A stretch of 64,000 nt of DNA from Lichenibacterium minor. Lineage in GTDB: Bacteria; Pseudomonadota; Alphaproteobacteria; Rhizobiales; Beijerinckiaceae. Below are positions 44,631 to 52,988 of the stretch, piece after piece. The stretch is from positions 1 to 64,000 of the forward strand of contig NZ_QYBB01000027.1 of NCBI RefSeq assembly GCF_004137685.1, given 5' to 3'. A program made the translations under genes and the position numbers. The notes under the pieces are model-generated. The model did not search any database, was not told the origin of the DNA, and saw nothing but the letters and a program-made list of their open reading frames with translations. The number at the start of each line of letters is the position of its first letter. The first letter of the stretch is position 1.

Positions 44631-45664
44631 GTTCTCTCCGCCCGATCTCTCGGGGCAGGCATCATGATATCGCAGACGAGCCCGGTCGGTTCGTAGGCGA
44701 GGCGCACGTCTCCGTTCAGTTCCTGGGCCAAGCCACCCTCGATGAGGCGGCGGCCGAAGCCCTGGAACGTCGGTGGGGTCACCACGGGACCGCCGCTCTC
44801 GCGCCAATCGACACGAAGCCGATCTCCAGCTTCGAGCCGCCATGCCACGTCGACCCTTCCTCCCGTCGCTGCCGAAAGCGCCCCGTGCGCGATGGCGTTG
44901 GTGGCCAGCTCATGGAAGACCATGGTGAGGGTCAGTGCTGTCTTCGGCGGTAGTCCTACCTCGTCGCCTTCGATGTGAACGCGTGCATCCACCCCCAAGG
45001 CCTCGAACGTCTGGTCGAGGATCTCCCGCAGTTCGACCCTGTCCCAGTTTTCCGAACCAAGGAGGCCATGGGTCTTCGACAACGCTAGAATGCGTCCCTC
45101 GAAGGCGTCGATAACGCGCTCGTCGGCCATGCCGCGCAACGTCTGTCCAGCGACCGCCAGGACGGTCGCAAGGGTGTTTTGGGTGCGGTGGTTCAGTTCG
45201 TCGAGCAGGGAGCGCAGCCGCTCCTGTTCCTCCTTGTGGCTCGTGATGTCCACGAAGGAGGCGAAGTGCTGCACGATGGCGCCCGCGTCGTCACGCACCT
45301 GCGTGATGAAGATGGTGACCCAGATCGTCCTGCCGTCCTTGCGGTGGAAGCGGACCGGCGTTTCGAGGTCGCGGGCGCCCTCGAACGCCGTCTGGATCTC
45401 CGTCAACGCTTCCGGGTCGGTAGCCCGTTGGATCAGGAAGTCGAACTTCTGGCCGAGCACCTCGTGCTCGTCATACCCCGTCAGTGTGAGGAAGGCCTGG
45501 TTGACGAAGACGATCGGATTGTCCTTCACCTTGGCGTTGGAGAACACCATCGGCATCCGCGTCGTCTCGGCGGCGACGACGAAAGGGCCAAGGTCCTCAC
45601 GGAACCCTTCCACGTCGGATTCGGCGTGTTCCTGTTCGACCGCGTTATCGTGCTGGTCCGACAT
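44627..45664 (-). CDS. PAS (LOV-like) HWE histidine kinase lacking the photoactive Cys
   Basis: The 345-residue protein has a PAS core close to LOV sensors: DNPIVFVNQAFLTLTGYDEHEVLG, then QKFDFLIQRATDP, GRTIWVTIFITQV and HFASFVDITSHKE. In photoactive LOV domains the segment is GRNCRFLQ; here Phe replaces the adduct Cys. The kinase has DELNHRTQNTLATVLAV (phospho-His), FHELATNAIAHGALS and DWRESGGPVV. It likely senses redox, a ligand or nothing through flavin, rather than blue light. Its start overlaps the end of the ParD gene. Confidence 0.9.
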   Translation of the reverse strand: MSDQHDNAVEQEHAESDVEGFREDLGPFVVAAETTRMPMVFSNAKVKDNPIVFVNQAFLTLTGYDEHEVLGQKFDFLIQRATDPEALTEIQTAFEGARDLETPVRFHRKDGRTIWVTIFITQVRDDAGAIVQHFASFVDITSHKEEQERLRSLLDELNHRTQNTLATVLAVAGQTLRGMADERVIDAFEGRILALSKTHGLLGSENWDRVELREILDQTFEALGVDARVHIEGDEVGLPPKTALTLTMVFHELATNAIAHGALSAATGGRVDVAWRLEAGDRLRVDWRESGGPVVTPPTFQGFGRRLIEGGLAQELNGDVRLAYEPTGLVCDIMMPAPRDRAERT

Positions 45665-45851
45665 GGGCGTCGATCTCCCCGTTTCGCGAAGAAGGGTTGA
45701 CCGGGTCGAGGGGTTCTTCCTTGTCGAGGAGCCGCAGCGCGGCGCGGACCACCTCGCTCGCTGTGCGGTAACGTCCCGCGGCGACCCGCGCGGCGACCGA
45801 ACGCTCCAACTCGGGCGTCACCGACACGTTCATGGTCTTGCGTATCGGCAT
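45645..45851 (-). CDS. ParD/CopG-type antitoxin, orphan
   Basis: This 68-residue protein begins with a ribbon-helix-helix domain (RKTMNVSVTPELERSVAARVAAGRY is the outline, with TASEVVRAALRLLDKEE as the second helices). This is the ParD antitoxin pattern. A ParE toxin gene would be expected downstream, but the 3' end instead overlaps the histidine kinase start by 20 bases. It may act as a repressor of the kinase operon; that is inference from position. Confidence 0.75.
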   Translation of the reverse strand: MPIRKTMNVSVTPELERSVAARVAAGRYRTASEVVRAALRLLDKEEPLDPVNPSSRNGEIDAHVGPAR

Positions 45852-46311
45852 CGACTGATGGTCCTGGTCAAGTCTCGATAAAGACCTGTGTCAACGGTTG
45901 TCACAAGTTCCAATACCCTTGTTCGCGGGGTTTGTGCGAATAGTCGAAATGCATAATTGCATTCGCAGCAGACGACCCGAGCTGCTTCATGGGAGTGGGC
46001 AAGGAGCCTCAAGCACCTCGACCACGCTCGCCGGGAAGGACGGCCCTTGCTCTGCGCGAATGAAGGAGGAACCTCGGGTGACTGACGAGAGGAGTCAGGC
46101 GGTCGGCCGAGGGACGGGCGCCCCGCGTCGTACACGACCTCAAAGCCGATCAGTTTTGATGAATGTGGACCATCTCCGCAAACCGCTGTCGCGTCGACGT
46201 CGGACTTCCAGTGCCAAATCCACCGGCGGATCGGAATACGGCGTGCGATGCGACAGCGGGGATGCTAGGCGCGAGGCATAGACCGAATGCGAAAACGATC
46301 GACGGACCACG
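45852..46311. other. Divergent intergenic region
   Basis: These 460 bases separate the ParD-kinase operon from the LysR gene. Open frames here lack recognisable domains. Promoters for both sides are expected. Confidence 0.45.
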
Positions 46312-47211
46312 ATGCTCGACTGGGATGACCTGCGCTTTTTCCTGTCGGTCGCCCGGCACGGAAACCTAATGACGGCTGCCAAGGAACTGCGCGTCGCACA
46401 GTCCACGGTCGGACGCCGCTTGGCATCCTTGGAGGCGAGCCTTGGCGTCCGTCTCCTTGATCGAACGCCTGGTGGCTATGTCGCAACGCTGGCGGGGAAA
46501 CAGGTCCTCCTGGAAGCCGAGCGGTTCGAGACCGGGTCACTGGCCCTCGAACGCGAGGTCGGCGGCCGTGACGCCCGGCTGTCCGGCACCGTCCGCGTCA
46601 CCTGCGCGGAGGGGGTCGCCAGCCACATACTCTCGCCGTGTCTCGCCGCGATGCACGGAAAGCACCCGGATATCATGGTGGAGTTGATCCCTGACCTCCG
46701 GGAGCTGAGCCTTTCGATGCGGGAGGCGGAAATATCCGTTCGGCTCAAACAGTCGAACCAGCACGACCTTGTCGTGCGCAGGATCGGCGTCCTGGGCTTT
46801 GGCCTGTACGCGAGCCCTGGATACCTGGAGATGCACGGCGACCTGGATGTCGACGCGGGATGCCCGGGCCACCACATCGTCGCCCAGCTCGACGATCTCC
46901 AGGACTCCGATCAGACCGGCTGGCTCGCGACCCTTGCGACGCGGGCTCGCATCTCGTTGCAGACAAGCAGCCATGAGGCGGCCGTCGTCGCGGCGGTGCA
47001 CGGGGGCGGTTTGGCGTGCCTGGCCCGGTTCCGGGCCGACCGCGAGGACGGTCTGGTCCGCCTTGTCACTCCGTCTCCGGTTCCAGACACTGGGATCTGG
47101 TTGGTCGCCCACAAGGACAACATGAGCAACGCTCGGATCAGGGCTGTCCTGACGCATATCACCGGGGGCATCCGTGCGTTGTCGCCACAACTCAATCCTC
47201 GAGAATTGTAG
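46312..47211 (+). CDS. LysR-family transcriptional regulator
   Basis: This 299-residue protein has the LysR winged helix at residues 1-60 (WDDLRFFLSVARHGNLMTAA, QSTVGRRLASLEASLGVRLLDR) and an effector domain from about 88 on (LSGTVRVTCAEGVASHILSP). It is of the shorter AraC-independent single-target type common in alphaproteobacteria. The target is unknown: neither flank is an obvious divergent metabolic operon. Confidence 0.9.
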   Translation: MLDWDDLRFFLSVARHGNLMTAAKELRVAQSTVGRRLASLEASLGVRLLDRTPGGYVATLAGKQVLLEAERFETGSLALEREVGGRDARLSGTVRVTCAEGVASHILSPCLAAMHGKHPDIMVELIPDLRELSLSMREAEISVRLKQSNQHDLVVRRIGVLGFGLYASPGYLEMHGDLDVDAGCPGHHIVAQLDDLQDSDQTGWLATLATRARISLQTSSHEAAVVAAVHGGGLACLARFRADREDGLVRLVTPSPVPDTGIWLVAHKDNMSNARIRAVLTHITGGIRALSPQLNPREL

Positions 47212-47691
47212 AGGCTTGGACTTATGGTCCGCTTGCTTTGTTCACGGTCGGCGTGACTTAACCTAGGCACCAGATCGGCAGGTTCGAGGTGGTCGCCACA
47301 GCGGAAGCGTCTGCTTTGGCCCAACTATGCCCGAAAGCAGCCAGTCGGCTGTCCACCCATCCACGCCGTTCGGATCCGAGCGATCGCGCGAGCATCCCTG
47401 TTCCTTTGTGAGAAGCCGCGGCAGGGCACCGGGAAGTTTCACCCCCGTGCCTTATGACCGAGGTCTTGCCCGAACTCATTAGGGTCGCGACCGACCTCGG
47501 GCTGGACCTCGGATCGATCAAGGCATTGTATTTGAACAGGAATTTCCTCTTGCCTCTCCTGACCGAGGTCCATGGGGAGAAGTGATATTCATCAAGAGAA
47601 AGTGAGATCCGTAACTCCCTTCCGCCAGCGGTTCGTGCCCCCGTCCAGTCCCCATCCTCGGAGCCGAGTCGATGACCTCCGGCTCGCCTCC
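47212..47691. other. Gap with R2-like and R1 repeats next to IS256
   Basis: No gene is supported between the LysR gene and the IS256 left end. A degenerate R2 (47333-47380: gaaagcagcc, cggctgtccacccat, cggatccgag) is followed by a full R1 copy. Confidence 0.55.
47494..47620. repeat. R1 dispersed repeat, full copy
   Basis: It runs acctcggg to gatccgtaactccc, 127 bases, aligned along its length with 11532-11656 and 56001-56125. With the 56-kb copy it also shares gcccgaactca about 25 bases upstream. Confidence 0.68.
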
Positions 47692-49125
47692 GGGATCATG
47701 TCCCTGAGCGTGGTGTAGCTTCCTGAGGAGCCACCTCGGTCGCCGGCTTGGGCCGGGACAGTCAGGCCACCAGGGTCGGCAGGCTGACGGTGTCACTATC
47801 GCCGATCGGGGCGATGCTTTCCAGCGTCATATAGCGGGATCTCTGGACGGTCCATTCGTCGTTCTGCTCGAGCAGAATAGCTCCCACGAGCCGCTTGATC
47901 GAGGCCTCGTTGGGAAAGATGCCGACGACATCGGTCCGTCGTTTGATCTCGCCGTTGACGCGTTCGAGCGGGTTGGTCGAGTGTAGTTTGGTTCGATGCG
48001 CGGCCGGGAACGTCATGTAGGCCAGCACATCCTGCTCTGCACTGTCCATGAGAGCGGACAGCTTGGGCATCTTGGCACGGAACTGATCGGCGACGCGGCG
48101 CCACTGCTGTCGGGCGGCCTCAGCGTCAGCCTGCGCGAAGGCCGTGGCGATCAGGGCGGAGACGACTTGGCGGCCGCTCTTGCCGGCATGGGCCAGCGCG
48201 TTCCTCATGAAGTGTACGCGGCAGCGCTGGGCCGTGGCGCCGAGCACCTTCGTGGCAGCGGCCTTCAGCCCCTCGTGCGCATCCGAGATCACCAGCTTCA
48301 CACCGCGCAGCCCGCGCCGCGCCAGCTTGCGCAGGAACGCCGTCCAGAAGGTCTCGGCCTCGGAGTGGCCGATGTCCATGCCCAGCACCTCGCGACGCCC
48401 GTCGGTGTTCACCCCCACCGCCACCGTCACGGCGACCGACACGATCCGCCCGGCCTCGCGCACCTTCACGTAGGTCGCATCCAGCCACAGATAGGGCCAG
48501 TCGCCCTCGATGGGCCGGTCCAGAAAGGCGTTCACGCGCTCGTCGATCTCGCCGCACAGCCGGCTCACCTGGCTTTTCGAGATGCCGGTACCGCCCATCG
48601 CCTGCACGAGGTCGTCCACCGAGCGCGTCGACACGCCTTGAATGTAGGCCTCCTGGATCACCGCCGTGAGCGCTTTCTCGGCCATCCGCCGCGGCTCAAG
48701 GAAGCCGGGAAAGTACGAGCCTTTCCGCAGCTTCGGGATGCGCAGCTCGACCGTGCCGGCCCGCGTCTGCCAGTCCCGATCGCGGTAGCCGTTGCGCTGC
48801 GCCAGGCGCTCACCGCTCTTCTCCCCGAACGCCGCTCCCGTGAGGGCGCCCACCTCCATCTCCATCAGGCGCTCGGCCGCAAAGCCGATCATCTCGCGCA
48901 GAACATCCGCGTCGGCGCTCTTCTCAACAAGCCCGCGCAGGCTCATCATCTCGTCGGTCATCGGTGCGTCTCTCGGTTCAGGTTGGTCTTCGCAACCCGA
49001 CCCTAGCCGGCGACCGCCGATGGCTACCTCCCGCGAAGACGCCCGTCCGCTACAGCGCTGTGGATGGCGCGCGGACGGGCGTCTCCGCTACCCGGGCACC
49101 TACACCACGTCCTGGGACACGACCC
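47692..49125. mobile_element. IS256-family insertion sequence with imperfect inverted ends
   Basis: The left end gggatcatgtccctgagcgt followed by ggtgtag (47692-47718) matches, in reverse complement, the right end around 49100-49125 (gggtcgtgtcccaggacgtg then gtgtag). The six bases gcctcc lie immediately outside both ends (47686-47691 and 49126-49131) and may be the remaining target duplication; IS256 elements usually make 8-9. The enclosed transposase is intact. Confidence 0.8.
47762..48961 (-). CDS. IS256-family transposase
   Basis: This 399-residue mutator-type transposase has the DDE residues in LWLDATYVKV, LVISDAHEGLKAA and STNPLERVNGEIKRRTD, plus the CRVHFMRNALAH segment between them. 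Length and motifs are complete and no frameshift is seen, so it is probably active. Confidence 0.95.
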   Translation of the reverse strand: MTDEMMSLRGLVEKSADADVLREMIGFAAERLMEMEVGALTGAAFGEKSGERLAQRNGYRDRDWQTRAGTVELRIPKLRKGSYFPGFLEPRRMAEKALTAVIQEAYIQGVSTRSVDDLVQAMGGTGISKSQVSRLCGEIDERVNAFLDRPIEGDWPYLWLDATYVKVREAGRIVSVAVTVAVGVNTDGRREVLGMDIGHSEAETFWTAFLRKLARRGLRGVKLVISDAHEGLKAAATKVLGATAQRCRVHFMRNALAHAGKSGRQVVSALIATAFAQADAEAARQQWRRVADQFRAKMPKLSALMDSAEQDVLAYMTFPAAHRTKLHSTNPLERVNGEIKRRTDVVGIFPNEASIKRLVGAILLEQNDEWTVQRSRYMTLESIAPIGDSDTVSLPTLVA

Positions 49126-49158
49126 GCCTCCGCAAGCACGCCGCCCTACCTTTCCGCC

Positions 49159-50324
49159 ATGCGAAACCTGCTCATTGCCCTGACGATCCTGACAATACCG
49201 GCCCACGCGACCGAGAACCTTCCCGGCCAACCGGGTCCGCCGCGTTCGGTGACTGGCACACCGACGCGCCGGGCGTCATCCGGCTCATCCGACCAGGCGA
49301 TCTCCCTCCGCCTTATGCGACACCGTCGGCCAGCAACGGCCCCCAGGACGCAGCCTTGCTGAAGGATCCCCACATCAACGTTCCCGATGGCCTCTCGGCG
49401 TCGCTCTGAGCCAAGGGTCTTACCGGCCCGAGGACGATCCGGGTGGCGCCGAACGGCGTCGTCTTCGTGGCAGAGACGGACGAAGGCGACCTCACGGGGC
49501 CGAAGCCCGAGCACGTCGTCGACCTCGACATCAGCGACGGCGGTCATTCGACCCGCGACATCGCCTTCAGCCCCGACGGCAAGCGGATGTTCGTCTCGGT
49601 CGGCTCACAGAGCAACGATGCCGAGGATCTCCCCGCCGAGCCAAAGGCCGCCGTCGCCAAGCTTCCACTCGGGGCCACCTGGGGCGACGAGACGCGGCGG
49701 GCCGACGTCCTCACCTTCGACCCCGAGGGGCAGGACGGCCGGGTCTTCGCCACGGGCATCAGGAACTGCGTTGGGCTCGCGGTGGCGCCGCGGGACGGCG
49801 GGCTCTTTTGCTCCACGAACGAGCGGGACGGCCTCGGGGACGACCTGCCCTCCGATTATGTCACGCGGCTCCAGGACGACGGCTTCTACGGCTGGCCGTG
49901 GTTCTTCATCGGAGCCCATGAGAACCCGCGCCATCGCGGCGAGCGGCCCGACCTCGCCGCCAAGACGATCGTGCCGGACGTCCTCTTCCAGGCCCACTCC
50001 GCCCCGCTTACGATGAACTTCTACGACCCGCCGGTCGGTGCCCCGGCCGCCCTCGGCCCGGCCTACTCCGGTCAGGCCTTCGTGGCGATGCACGGATCCT
50101 GGAACCGCGCCAAGCGGACGGGCTACAAGGTCGTCAGAGTGGTGATGGTGGACGGCGTGCCCACAGGCGAGTACGAGGACTTCGCCACCGGCTTCGTCGG
50201 GGCAGACGGGCGCGTGTGGGGCCGACCGGTGGGCGTCGCCGTCATGCGCGACGGCACTCTCCTCATCGGCGAGGACGAGAACGGTACGATCTGGCGGGTG
50301 ACGCCCAAGAAGGGCGCGCCGTGA
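49159..50324 (+). pseudogene. PQQ-dependent sugar (sorbosone-type) dehydrogenase, degenerate
   Basis: A signal peptide (MRNLLIALTILTIPAHA) starts at 49159. Near 49235 the homologous reading moves to another frame (FGDWHTDAPGVIRLIRPGD). In that frame TGA at 49407-49409 interrupts LSASL-AKGLTGPRTIRV. Beyond it come VFVAETDEG, GGHSTRDIAFSPDGKRMFVS, ATGIRNCVGLAVAP, DGFYGWPWFFIG and AFVAMHGSWNRAKRTGYKV, all typical. A deletion of about 40 residues after VAETDEG is also apparent. The downstream part could start at GTG 49443 but would be non-functional. It lies just outside the IS256 right end. Confidence 0.8.
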
Positions 50325-50646
50325 CCGTGAGTCTTTTCGTGGCAGGATTTTATCGAACGTCACGGGCGACTACTGCGATCAGGCATGATCCGCTTGGGTG
50401 AGGCAATCTCATCCCTTCCCCGTCCAAACTCCCATTTTCAGACTGGCATCGGGGCATGAATCACACGGGTCGGTCTTCTTGGCGTTCCGGGAGCCCGTAC
50501 AGCGCCGTCGTTGACATCCCAGGTCAAACCCTGACGGATCGGCGAAGAAAACAGGAGATCCGGTCGAGAACGAGGGTCAGAACGATCTCGGGCCACCGCC
50601 GCCGAGACTATATCGTCTCGTCAACCCCAGCGTGGTGACTTGAGGC
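50325..50646. other. Gap with no supported gene
   Basis: These 320 bases lie between the dehydrogenase remnant and the next gene. I see short frames only, with no repeat copy that I can match to R1 or R2. Confidence 0.45.
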
Positions 50647-51570
50647 GTGGAGATCAAAGTGGAATTACATCATTCTAGGTTGGGTGGGATCACTCGTGAC
50701 AAGCTGCACACGGAACTCGCCGAGATTTTATTAGTCGAGGCTGACCAGATTACGATCACGGCCGGCCTGCCTGTAGCGGAAGCCTTCATCGGGTTCAGGC
50801 TTGAGGACAATCCAGATCATCTCGGCGAGTTCATGCAGGAACCCGCTTCGCGGGTCCACCTACATCGCTTCGAGATCTTCAGGGATTTCGAAAAGGCGTA
50901 CGAGTTCGTCAAGCACCTCAGCCCTTCGGATGACATGCGGGATGTCGTCTTCAGGTTGAAGTCCTTTTGCTTTCATGCTCCTCGGTCGGGCAAGCATTCA
51001 GCGATTTGCGACACCCCGCTCCCGTTCATGACCCCCGAAGGCGTCTGCCGACTTATTGCCGATGCAGCCTACGCTCGCTTCAAGTTGGAGTTGATGGAGG
51101 GTGAGGTTTTCTCTATCCGCGAGATCGCGCTTCTCGCCGATGTGCCTGACGATGTGGTGCGGGCGTGCACGCAGCGTGTCGACGCTGATCGGCTTCAAGC
51201 CACGAAGTACGCCAAGTCCACCGAGATCGGAGCGGACGATGCGAGGTTGTGGCTGACCGGCCAGGCGGGGTTCACGCCGTCGTATAGCGTCCGAAACGTG
51301 CTGGACTCGGTGATGACGGCTGAAGAGCTTGGGACGTTCATCCGCAACCGCCGGCTTCGGTCCGAGGGCGGGATCGTGAAGTTGGTCGTCGGGTTTACCG
51401 CTGACGAGTTGGACAGGTGGGAGGGCGGAGACATCATCTGGGATCCGCGCCGCGCCGACGACCTCGTGGACCGCGCCGCTGACCTCGCGCGCCACTTGGA
51501 TCTCGACGTCCCGCGCTTCGTCGGGAAAGTGATAGAGGCCTCGACAGAGCGTTGTCCGGCCACCCGTTGA
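50647..51570 (+). CDS. Hypothetical protein with possible helix-turn-helix segment
   Basis: I do not recognise this 307-residue protein. It starts at GTG and has even codon use and no membrane segment. A region around residues 155-200 (FSIREIALLADVPDDVVRAC, DADRLQATKYAKS) resembles a helix-turn-helix. The N-terminal third is mixed alpha/beta. The C-terminal part contains SVRNVLDSVMTAEELGTF. It is isolated, between a pseudogene and the NHL-protein gene. A DNA-binding role is a guess. Confidence 0.6.
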   Translation: MEIKVELHHSRLGGITRDKLHTELAEILLVEADQITITAGLPVAEAFIGFRLEDNPDHLGEFMQEPASRVHLHRFEIFRDFEKAYEFVKHLSPSDDMRDVVFRLKSFCFHAPRSGKHSAICDTPLPFMTPEGVCRLIADAAYARFKLELMEGEVFSIREIALLADVPDDVVRACTQRVDADRLQATKYAKSTEIGADDARLWLTGQAGFTPSYSVRNVLDSVMTAEELGTFIRNRRLRSEGGIVKLVVGFTADELDRWEGGDIIWDPRRADDLVDRAADLARHLDLDVPRFVGKVIEASTERCPATR

Positions 51571-51680
51571 GCGACGCGCGCGCACGGTGAACCAAAGGTC
51601 GGGCGGGCTTCGAGGCTGAGACGGTCACGATCACATCGCGCAAGACCAGGACGTTCGACCGATCGATGGAAGCCGCTTAT

Positions 51681-51730
51681 CCTCACATCATGGGGCCGGG
51701 ACGCGACGAGCCGGGCCCCATGATGTGAGG
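51681..51730 (+). promoter_or_regulatory. 17-bp perfect hairpin at the ribosome binding site of the NHL gene
   Basis: cctcacatcatggggcc (51681-51697) is the exact reverse complement of 51714-51730, with two more pairs possible past a one-base bulge and a loop of about 12 bases. The stem ends immediately before GAGGGG (51731-51736), the ribosome binding site for ATG 51741. It could regulate translation or stability, or terminate the upstream gene; no T-run follows. Confidence 0.75.
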
Positions 51731-51740
51731 GAGGGGAACG

Positions 51741-52886
51741 ATGAGCCTTCGTTTCGGGGGATGCCCGTGCTGCGGCGACACGCCGAGCGGGATTTGGCAT
51801 CGGCGACACTTCCTCAAGGCGGCCGGCGCCGCCATGGCGGGCGTCGCGCTCGCGCCGGGCAGCGCCTTCGCCGACGCGGTGCCGACCATCGCCTACGAGT
51901 CCGTGCCCGATCTCATCCAGTTGCCGCCTGACATGTTCCTCGGCGAGTGCTCCGGCGTCGCCGTGAACTCGAAGGGGCACCTCTTCATCCTGTCCCGCGG
52001 CAACACGACGGGTCCGGCCTACGGCGCGGGTGCCGCTCAGCTCCTCGAGTTCGACCCCGACGGGCGCTTCGTGCGTGAGATCGGCCACCACCTCTACGCT
52101 TGGTCCTTCGCCCACATGGTCAAGGTCGATCCGGCCGACAACGTCTGGGTCACCGACAAGGGCTCGGACATGGTCATCAAGTTCACGCCCGAGGGCCGCG
52201 TCGCCATGGTGCTCGGACGCAAGCAGGAGGCCGCGGACGAGCTCACAGGGCCCTTGAAGCATCCGAATCCGCCTCTCCCTGCCATCGATGGCTACTTCCG
52301 GCAGGTCACCGACGTGGCCTGGGACGCCGCCGGCAACAGCTACATTAGCGATGGCTACATCAACTCGCGCGTCGCGAAGGTGGACCGGGACGGCAACTGG
52401 GTGAAGTCCTGGGGCGACCGCGGCACCGGTCCGGGCCAGTTCCACACGCCCCACAGCATCGCGGTCGACGCGCAGGGCCTCGTCTACGTCGCGGACCGCA
52501 GCAACAGGCGCATCCAGGTCTTCGACGGGGAAGGCAATTTCCAGCGCCAGTTCACCATCGACGTCCCCGTCCCGCCCGGCGCGCGGCCTGTGATCGGCGA
52601 CATGCCGGACGAGGGCACCATCGCGGCCGGCACCTTCGCGCCCGGCTCGCCCTGGGCGATCTGCATCTCGCCTGGGCCCGACCAGGTGCTCTACAGCTCC
52701 GACGCCTACCCGGGCCGCATCTATAAGATGACGCTCGACGGCAAGGTGCTCGGCGTGCTCGGGCAGGCGGGGCGCCAGCCGAAGCAGTTCGGCTGGATCC
52801 ACCAGATGGCTTGCCCGGCCAAGGACGTCCTCTACGTCGGGGAGTTGCTCAATTGGCGCGTCCAGAAGCTGATGCTCCACGCCTGA
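51741..52886 (+). CDS. Tat-exported NHL/beta-propeller protein
   Basis: This 381-residue protein has a twin-arginine signal (HRRHFLKAAGAAMAGVALAP, cleavage near AFA) preceded by a CPCCG cluster. NHL repeats follow: GECSGVAVNSKGHLFILSRG, VKVDPADNVWVTDKG, QVTDVAWDAAGNSYISDGY, PHSIAVDAQGLVYVADRSN and WAICISPGPDQVLYSSDAY. It resembles peptidyl-alpha-hydroxyglycine amidating-lyase-like and other six-bladed propellers; the ligand is unknown. It is convergent with the S10-S53 peptidase gene. Confidence 0.85.
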   Translation: MSLRFGGCPCCGDTPSGIWHRRHFLKAAGAAMAGVALAPGSAFADAVPTIAYESVPDLIQLPPDMFLGECSGVAVNSKGHLFILSRGNTTGPAYGAGAAQLLEFDPDGRFVREIGHHLYAWSFAHMVKVDPADNVWVTDKGSDMVIKFTPEGRVAMVLGRKQEAADELTGPLKHPNPPLPAIDGYFRQVTDVAWDAAGNSYISDGYINSRVAKVDRDGNWVKSWGDRGTGPGQFHTPHSIAVDAQGLVYVADRSNRRIQVFDGEGNFQRQFTIDVPVPPGARPVIGDMPDEGTIAAGTFAPGSPWAICISPGPDQVLYSSDAYPGRIYKMTLDGKVLGVLGQAGRQPKQFGWIHQMACPAKDVLYVGELLNWRVQKLMLHA

Positions 52887-52910
52887 CGGGCTCGCGACTT
52901 CCAGAAAAGG

Positions 52911-52932
52911 GCGGAGATCGTCATCTCCGCTT
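52911..52932 (+). terminator. Hairpin terminator between convergent genes
   Basis: gcggagat (52911-52918) pairs with atctccgc (52923-52930) around cgtc, followed by tt. It is about 25 bases after the NHL gene stop and could serve both converging genes. Confidence 0.65.
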
Positions 52933-52988
52933 AATCGCTCATCTGGCGTTCGGTGATGGTCCTTCGAGCCGTTTGGGCGGTGGCCGTT

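Noticed and set aside
46312..47211. LysR gene as the atz pathway regulator (AtzR)
   Set aside because: It lies 8 kb from the atz operon, separated by unrelated and broken genes, and nothing in its effector domain points to cyanurate.
49407..49409. Selenocysteine-type recoding of an in-frame TGA in the PQQ dehydrogenase
   Set aside because: The family has Phe or similar here, and the gene also has a frameshift and a deletion, so decay is simpler.
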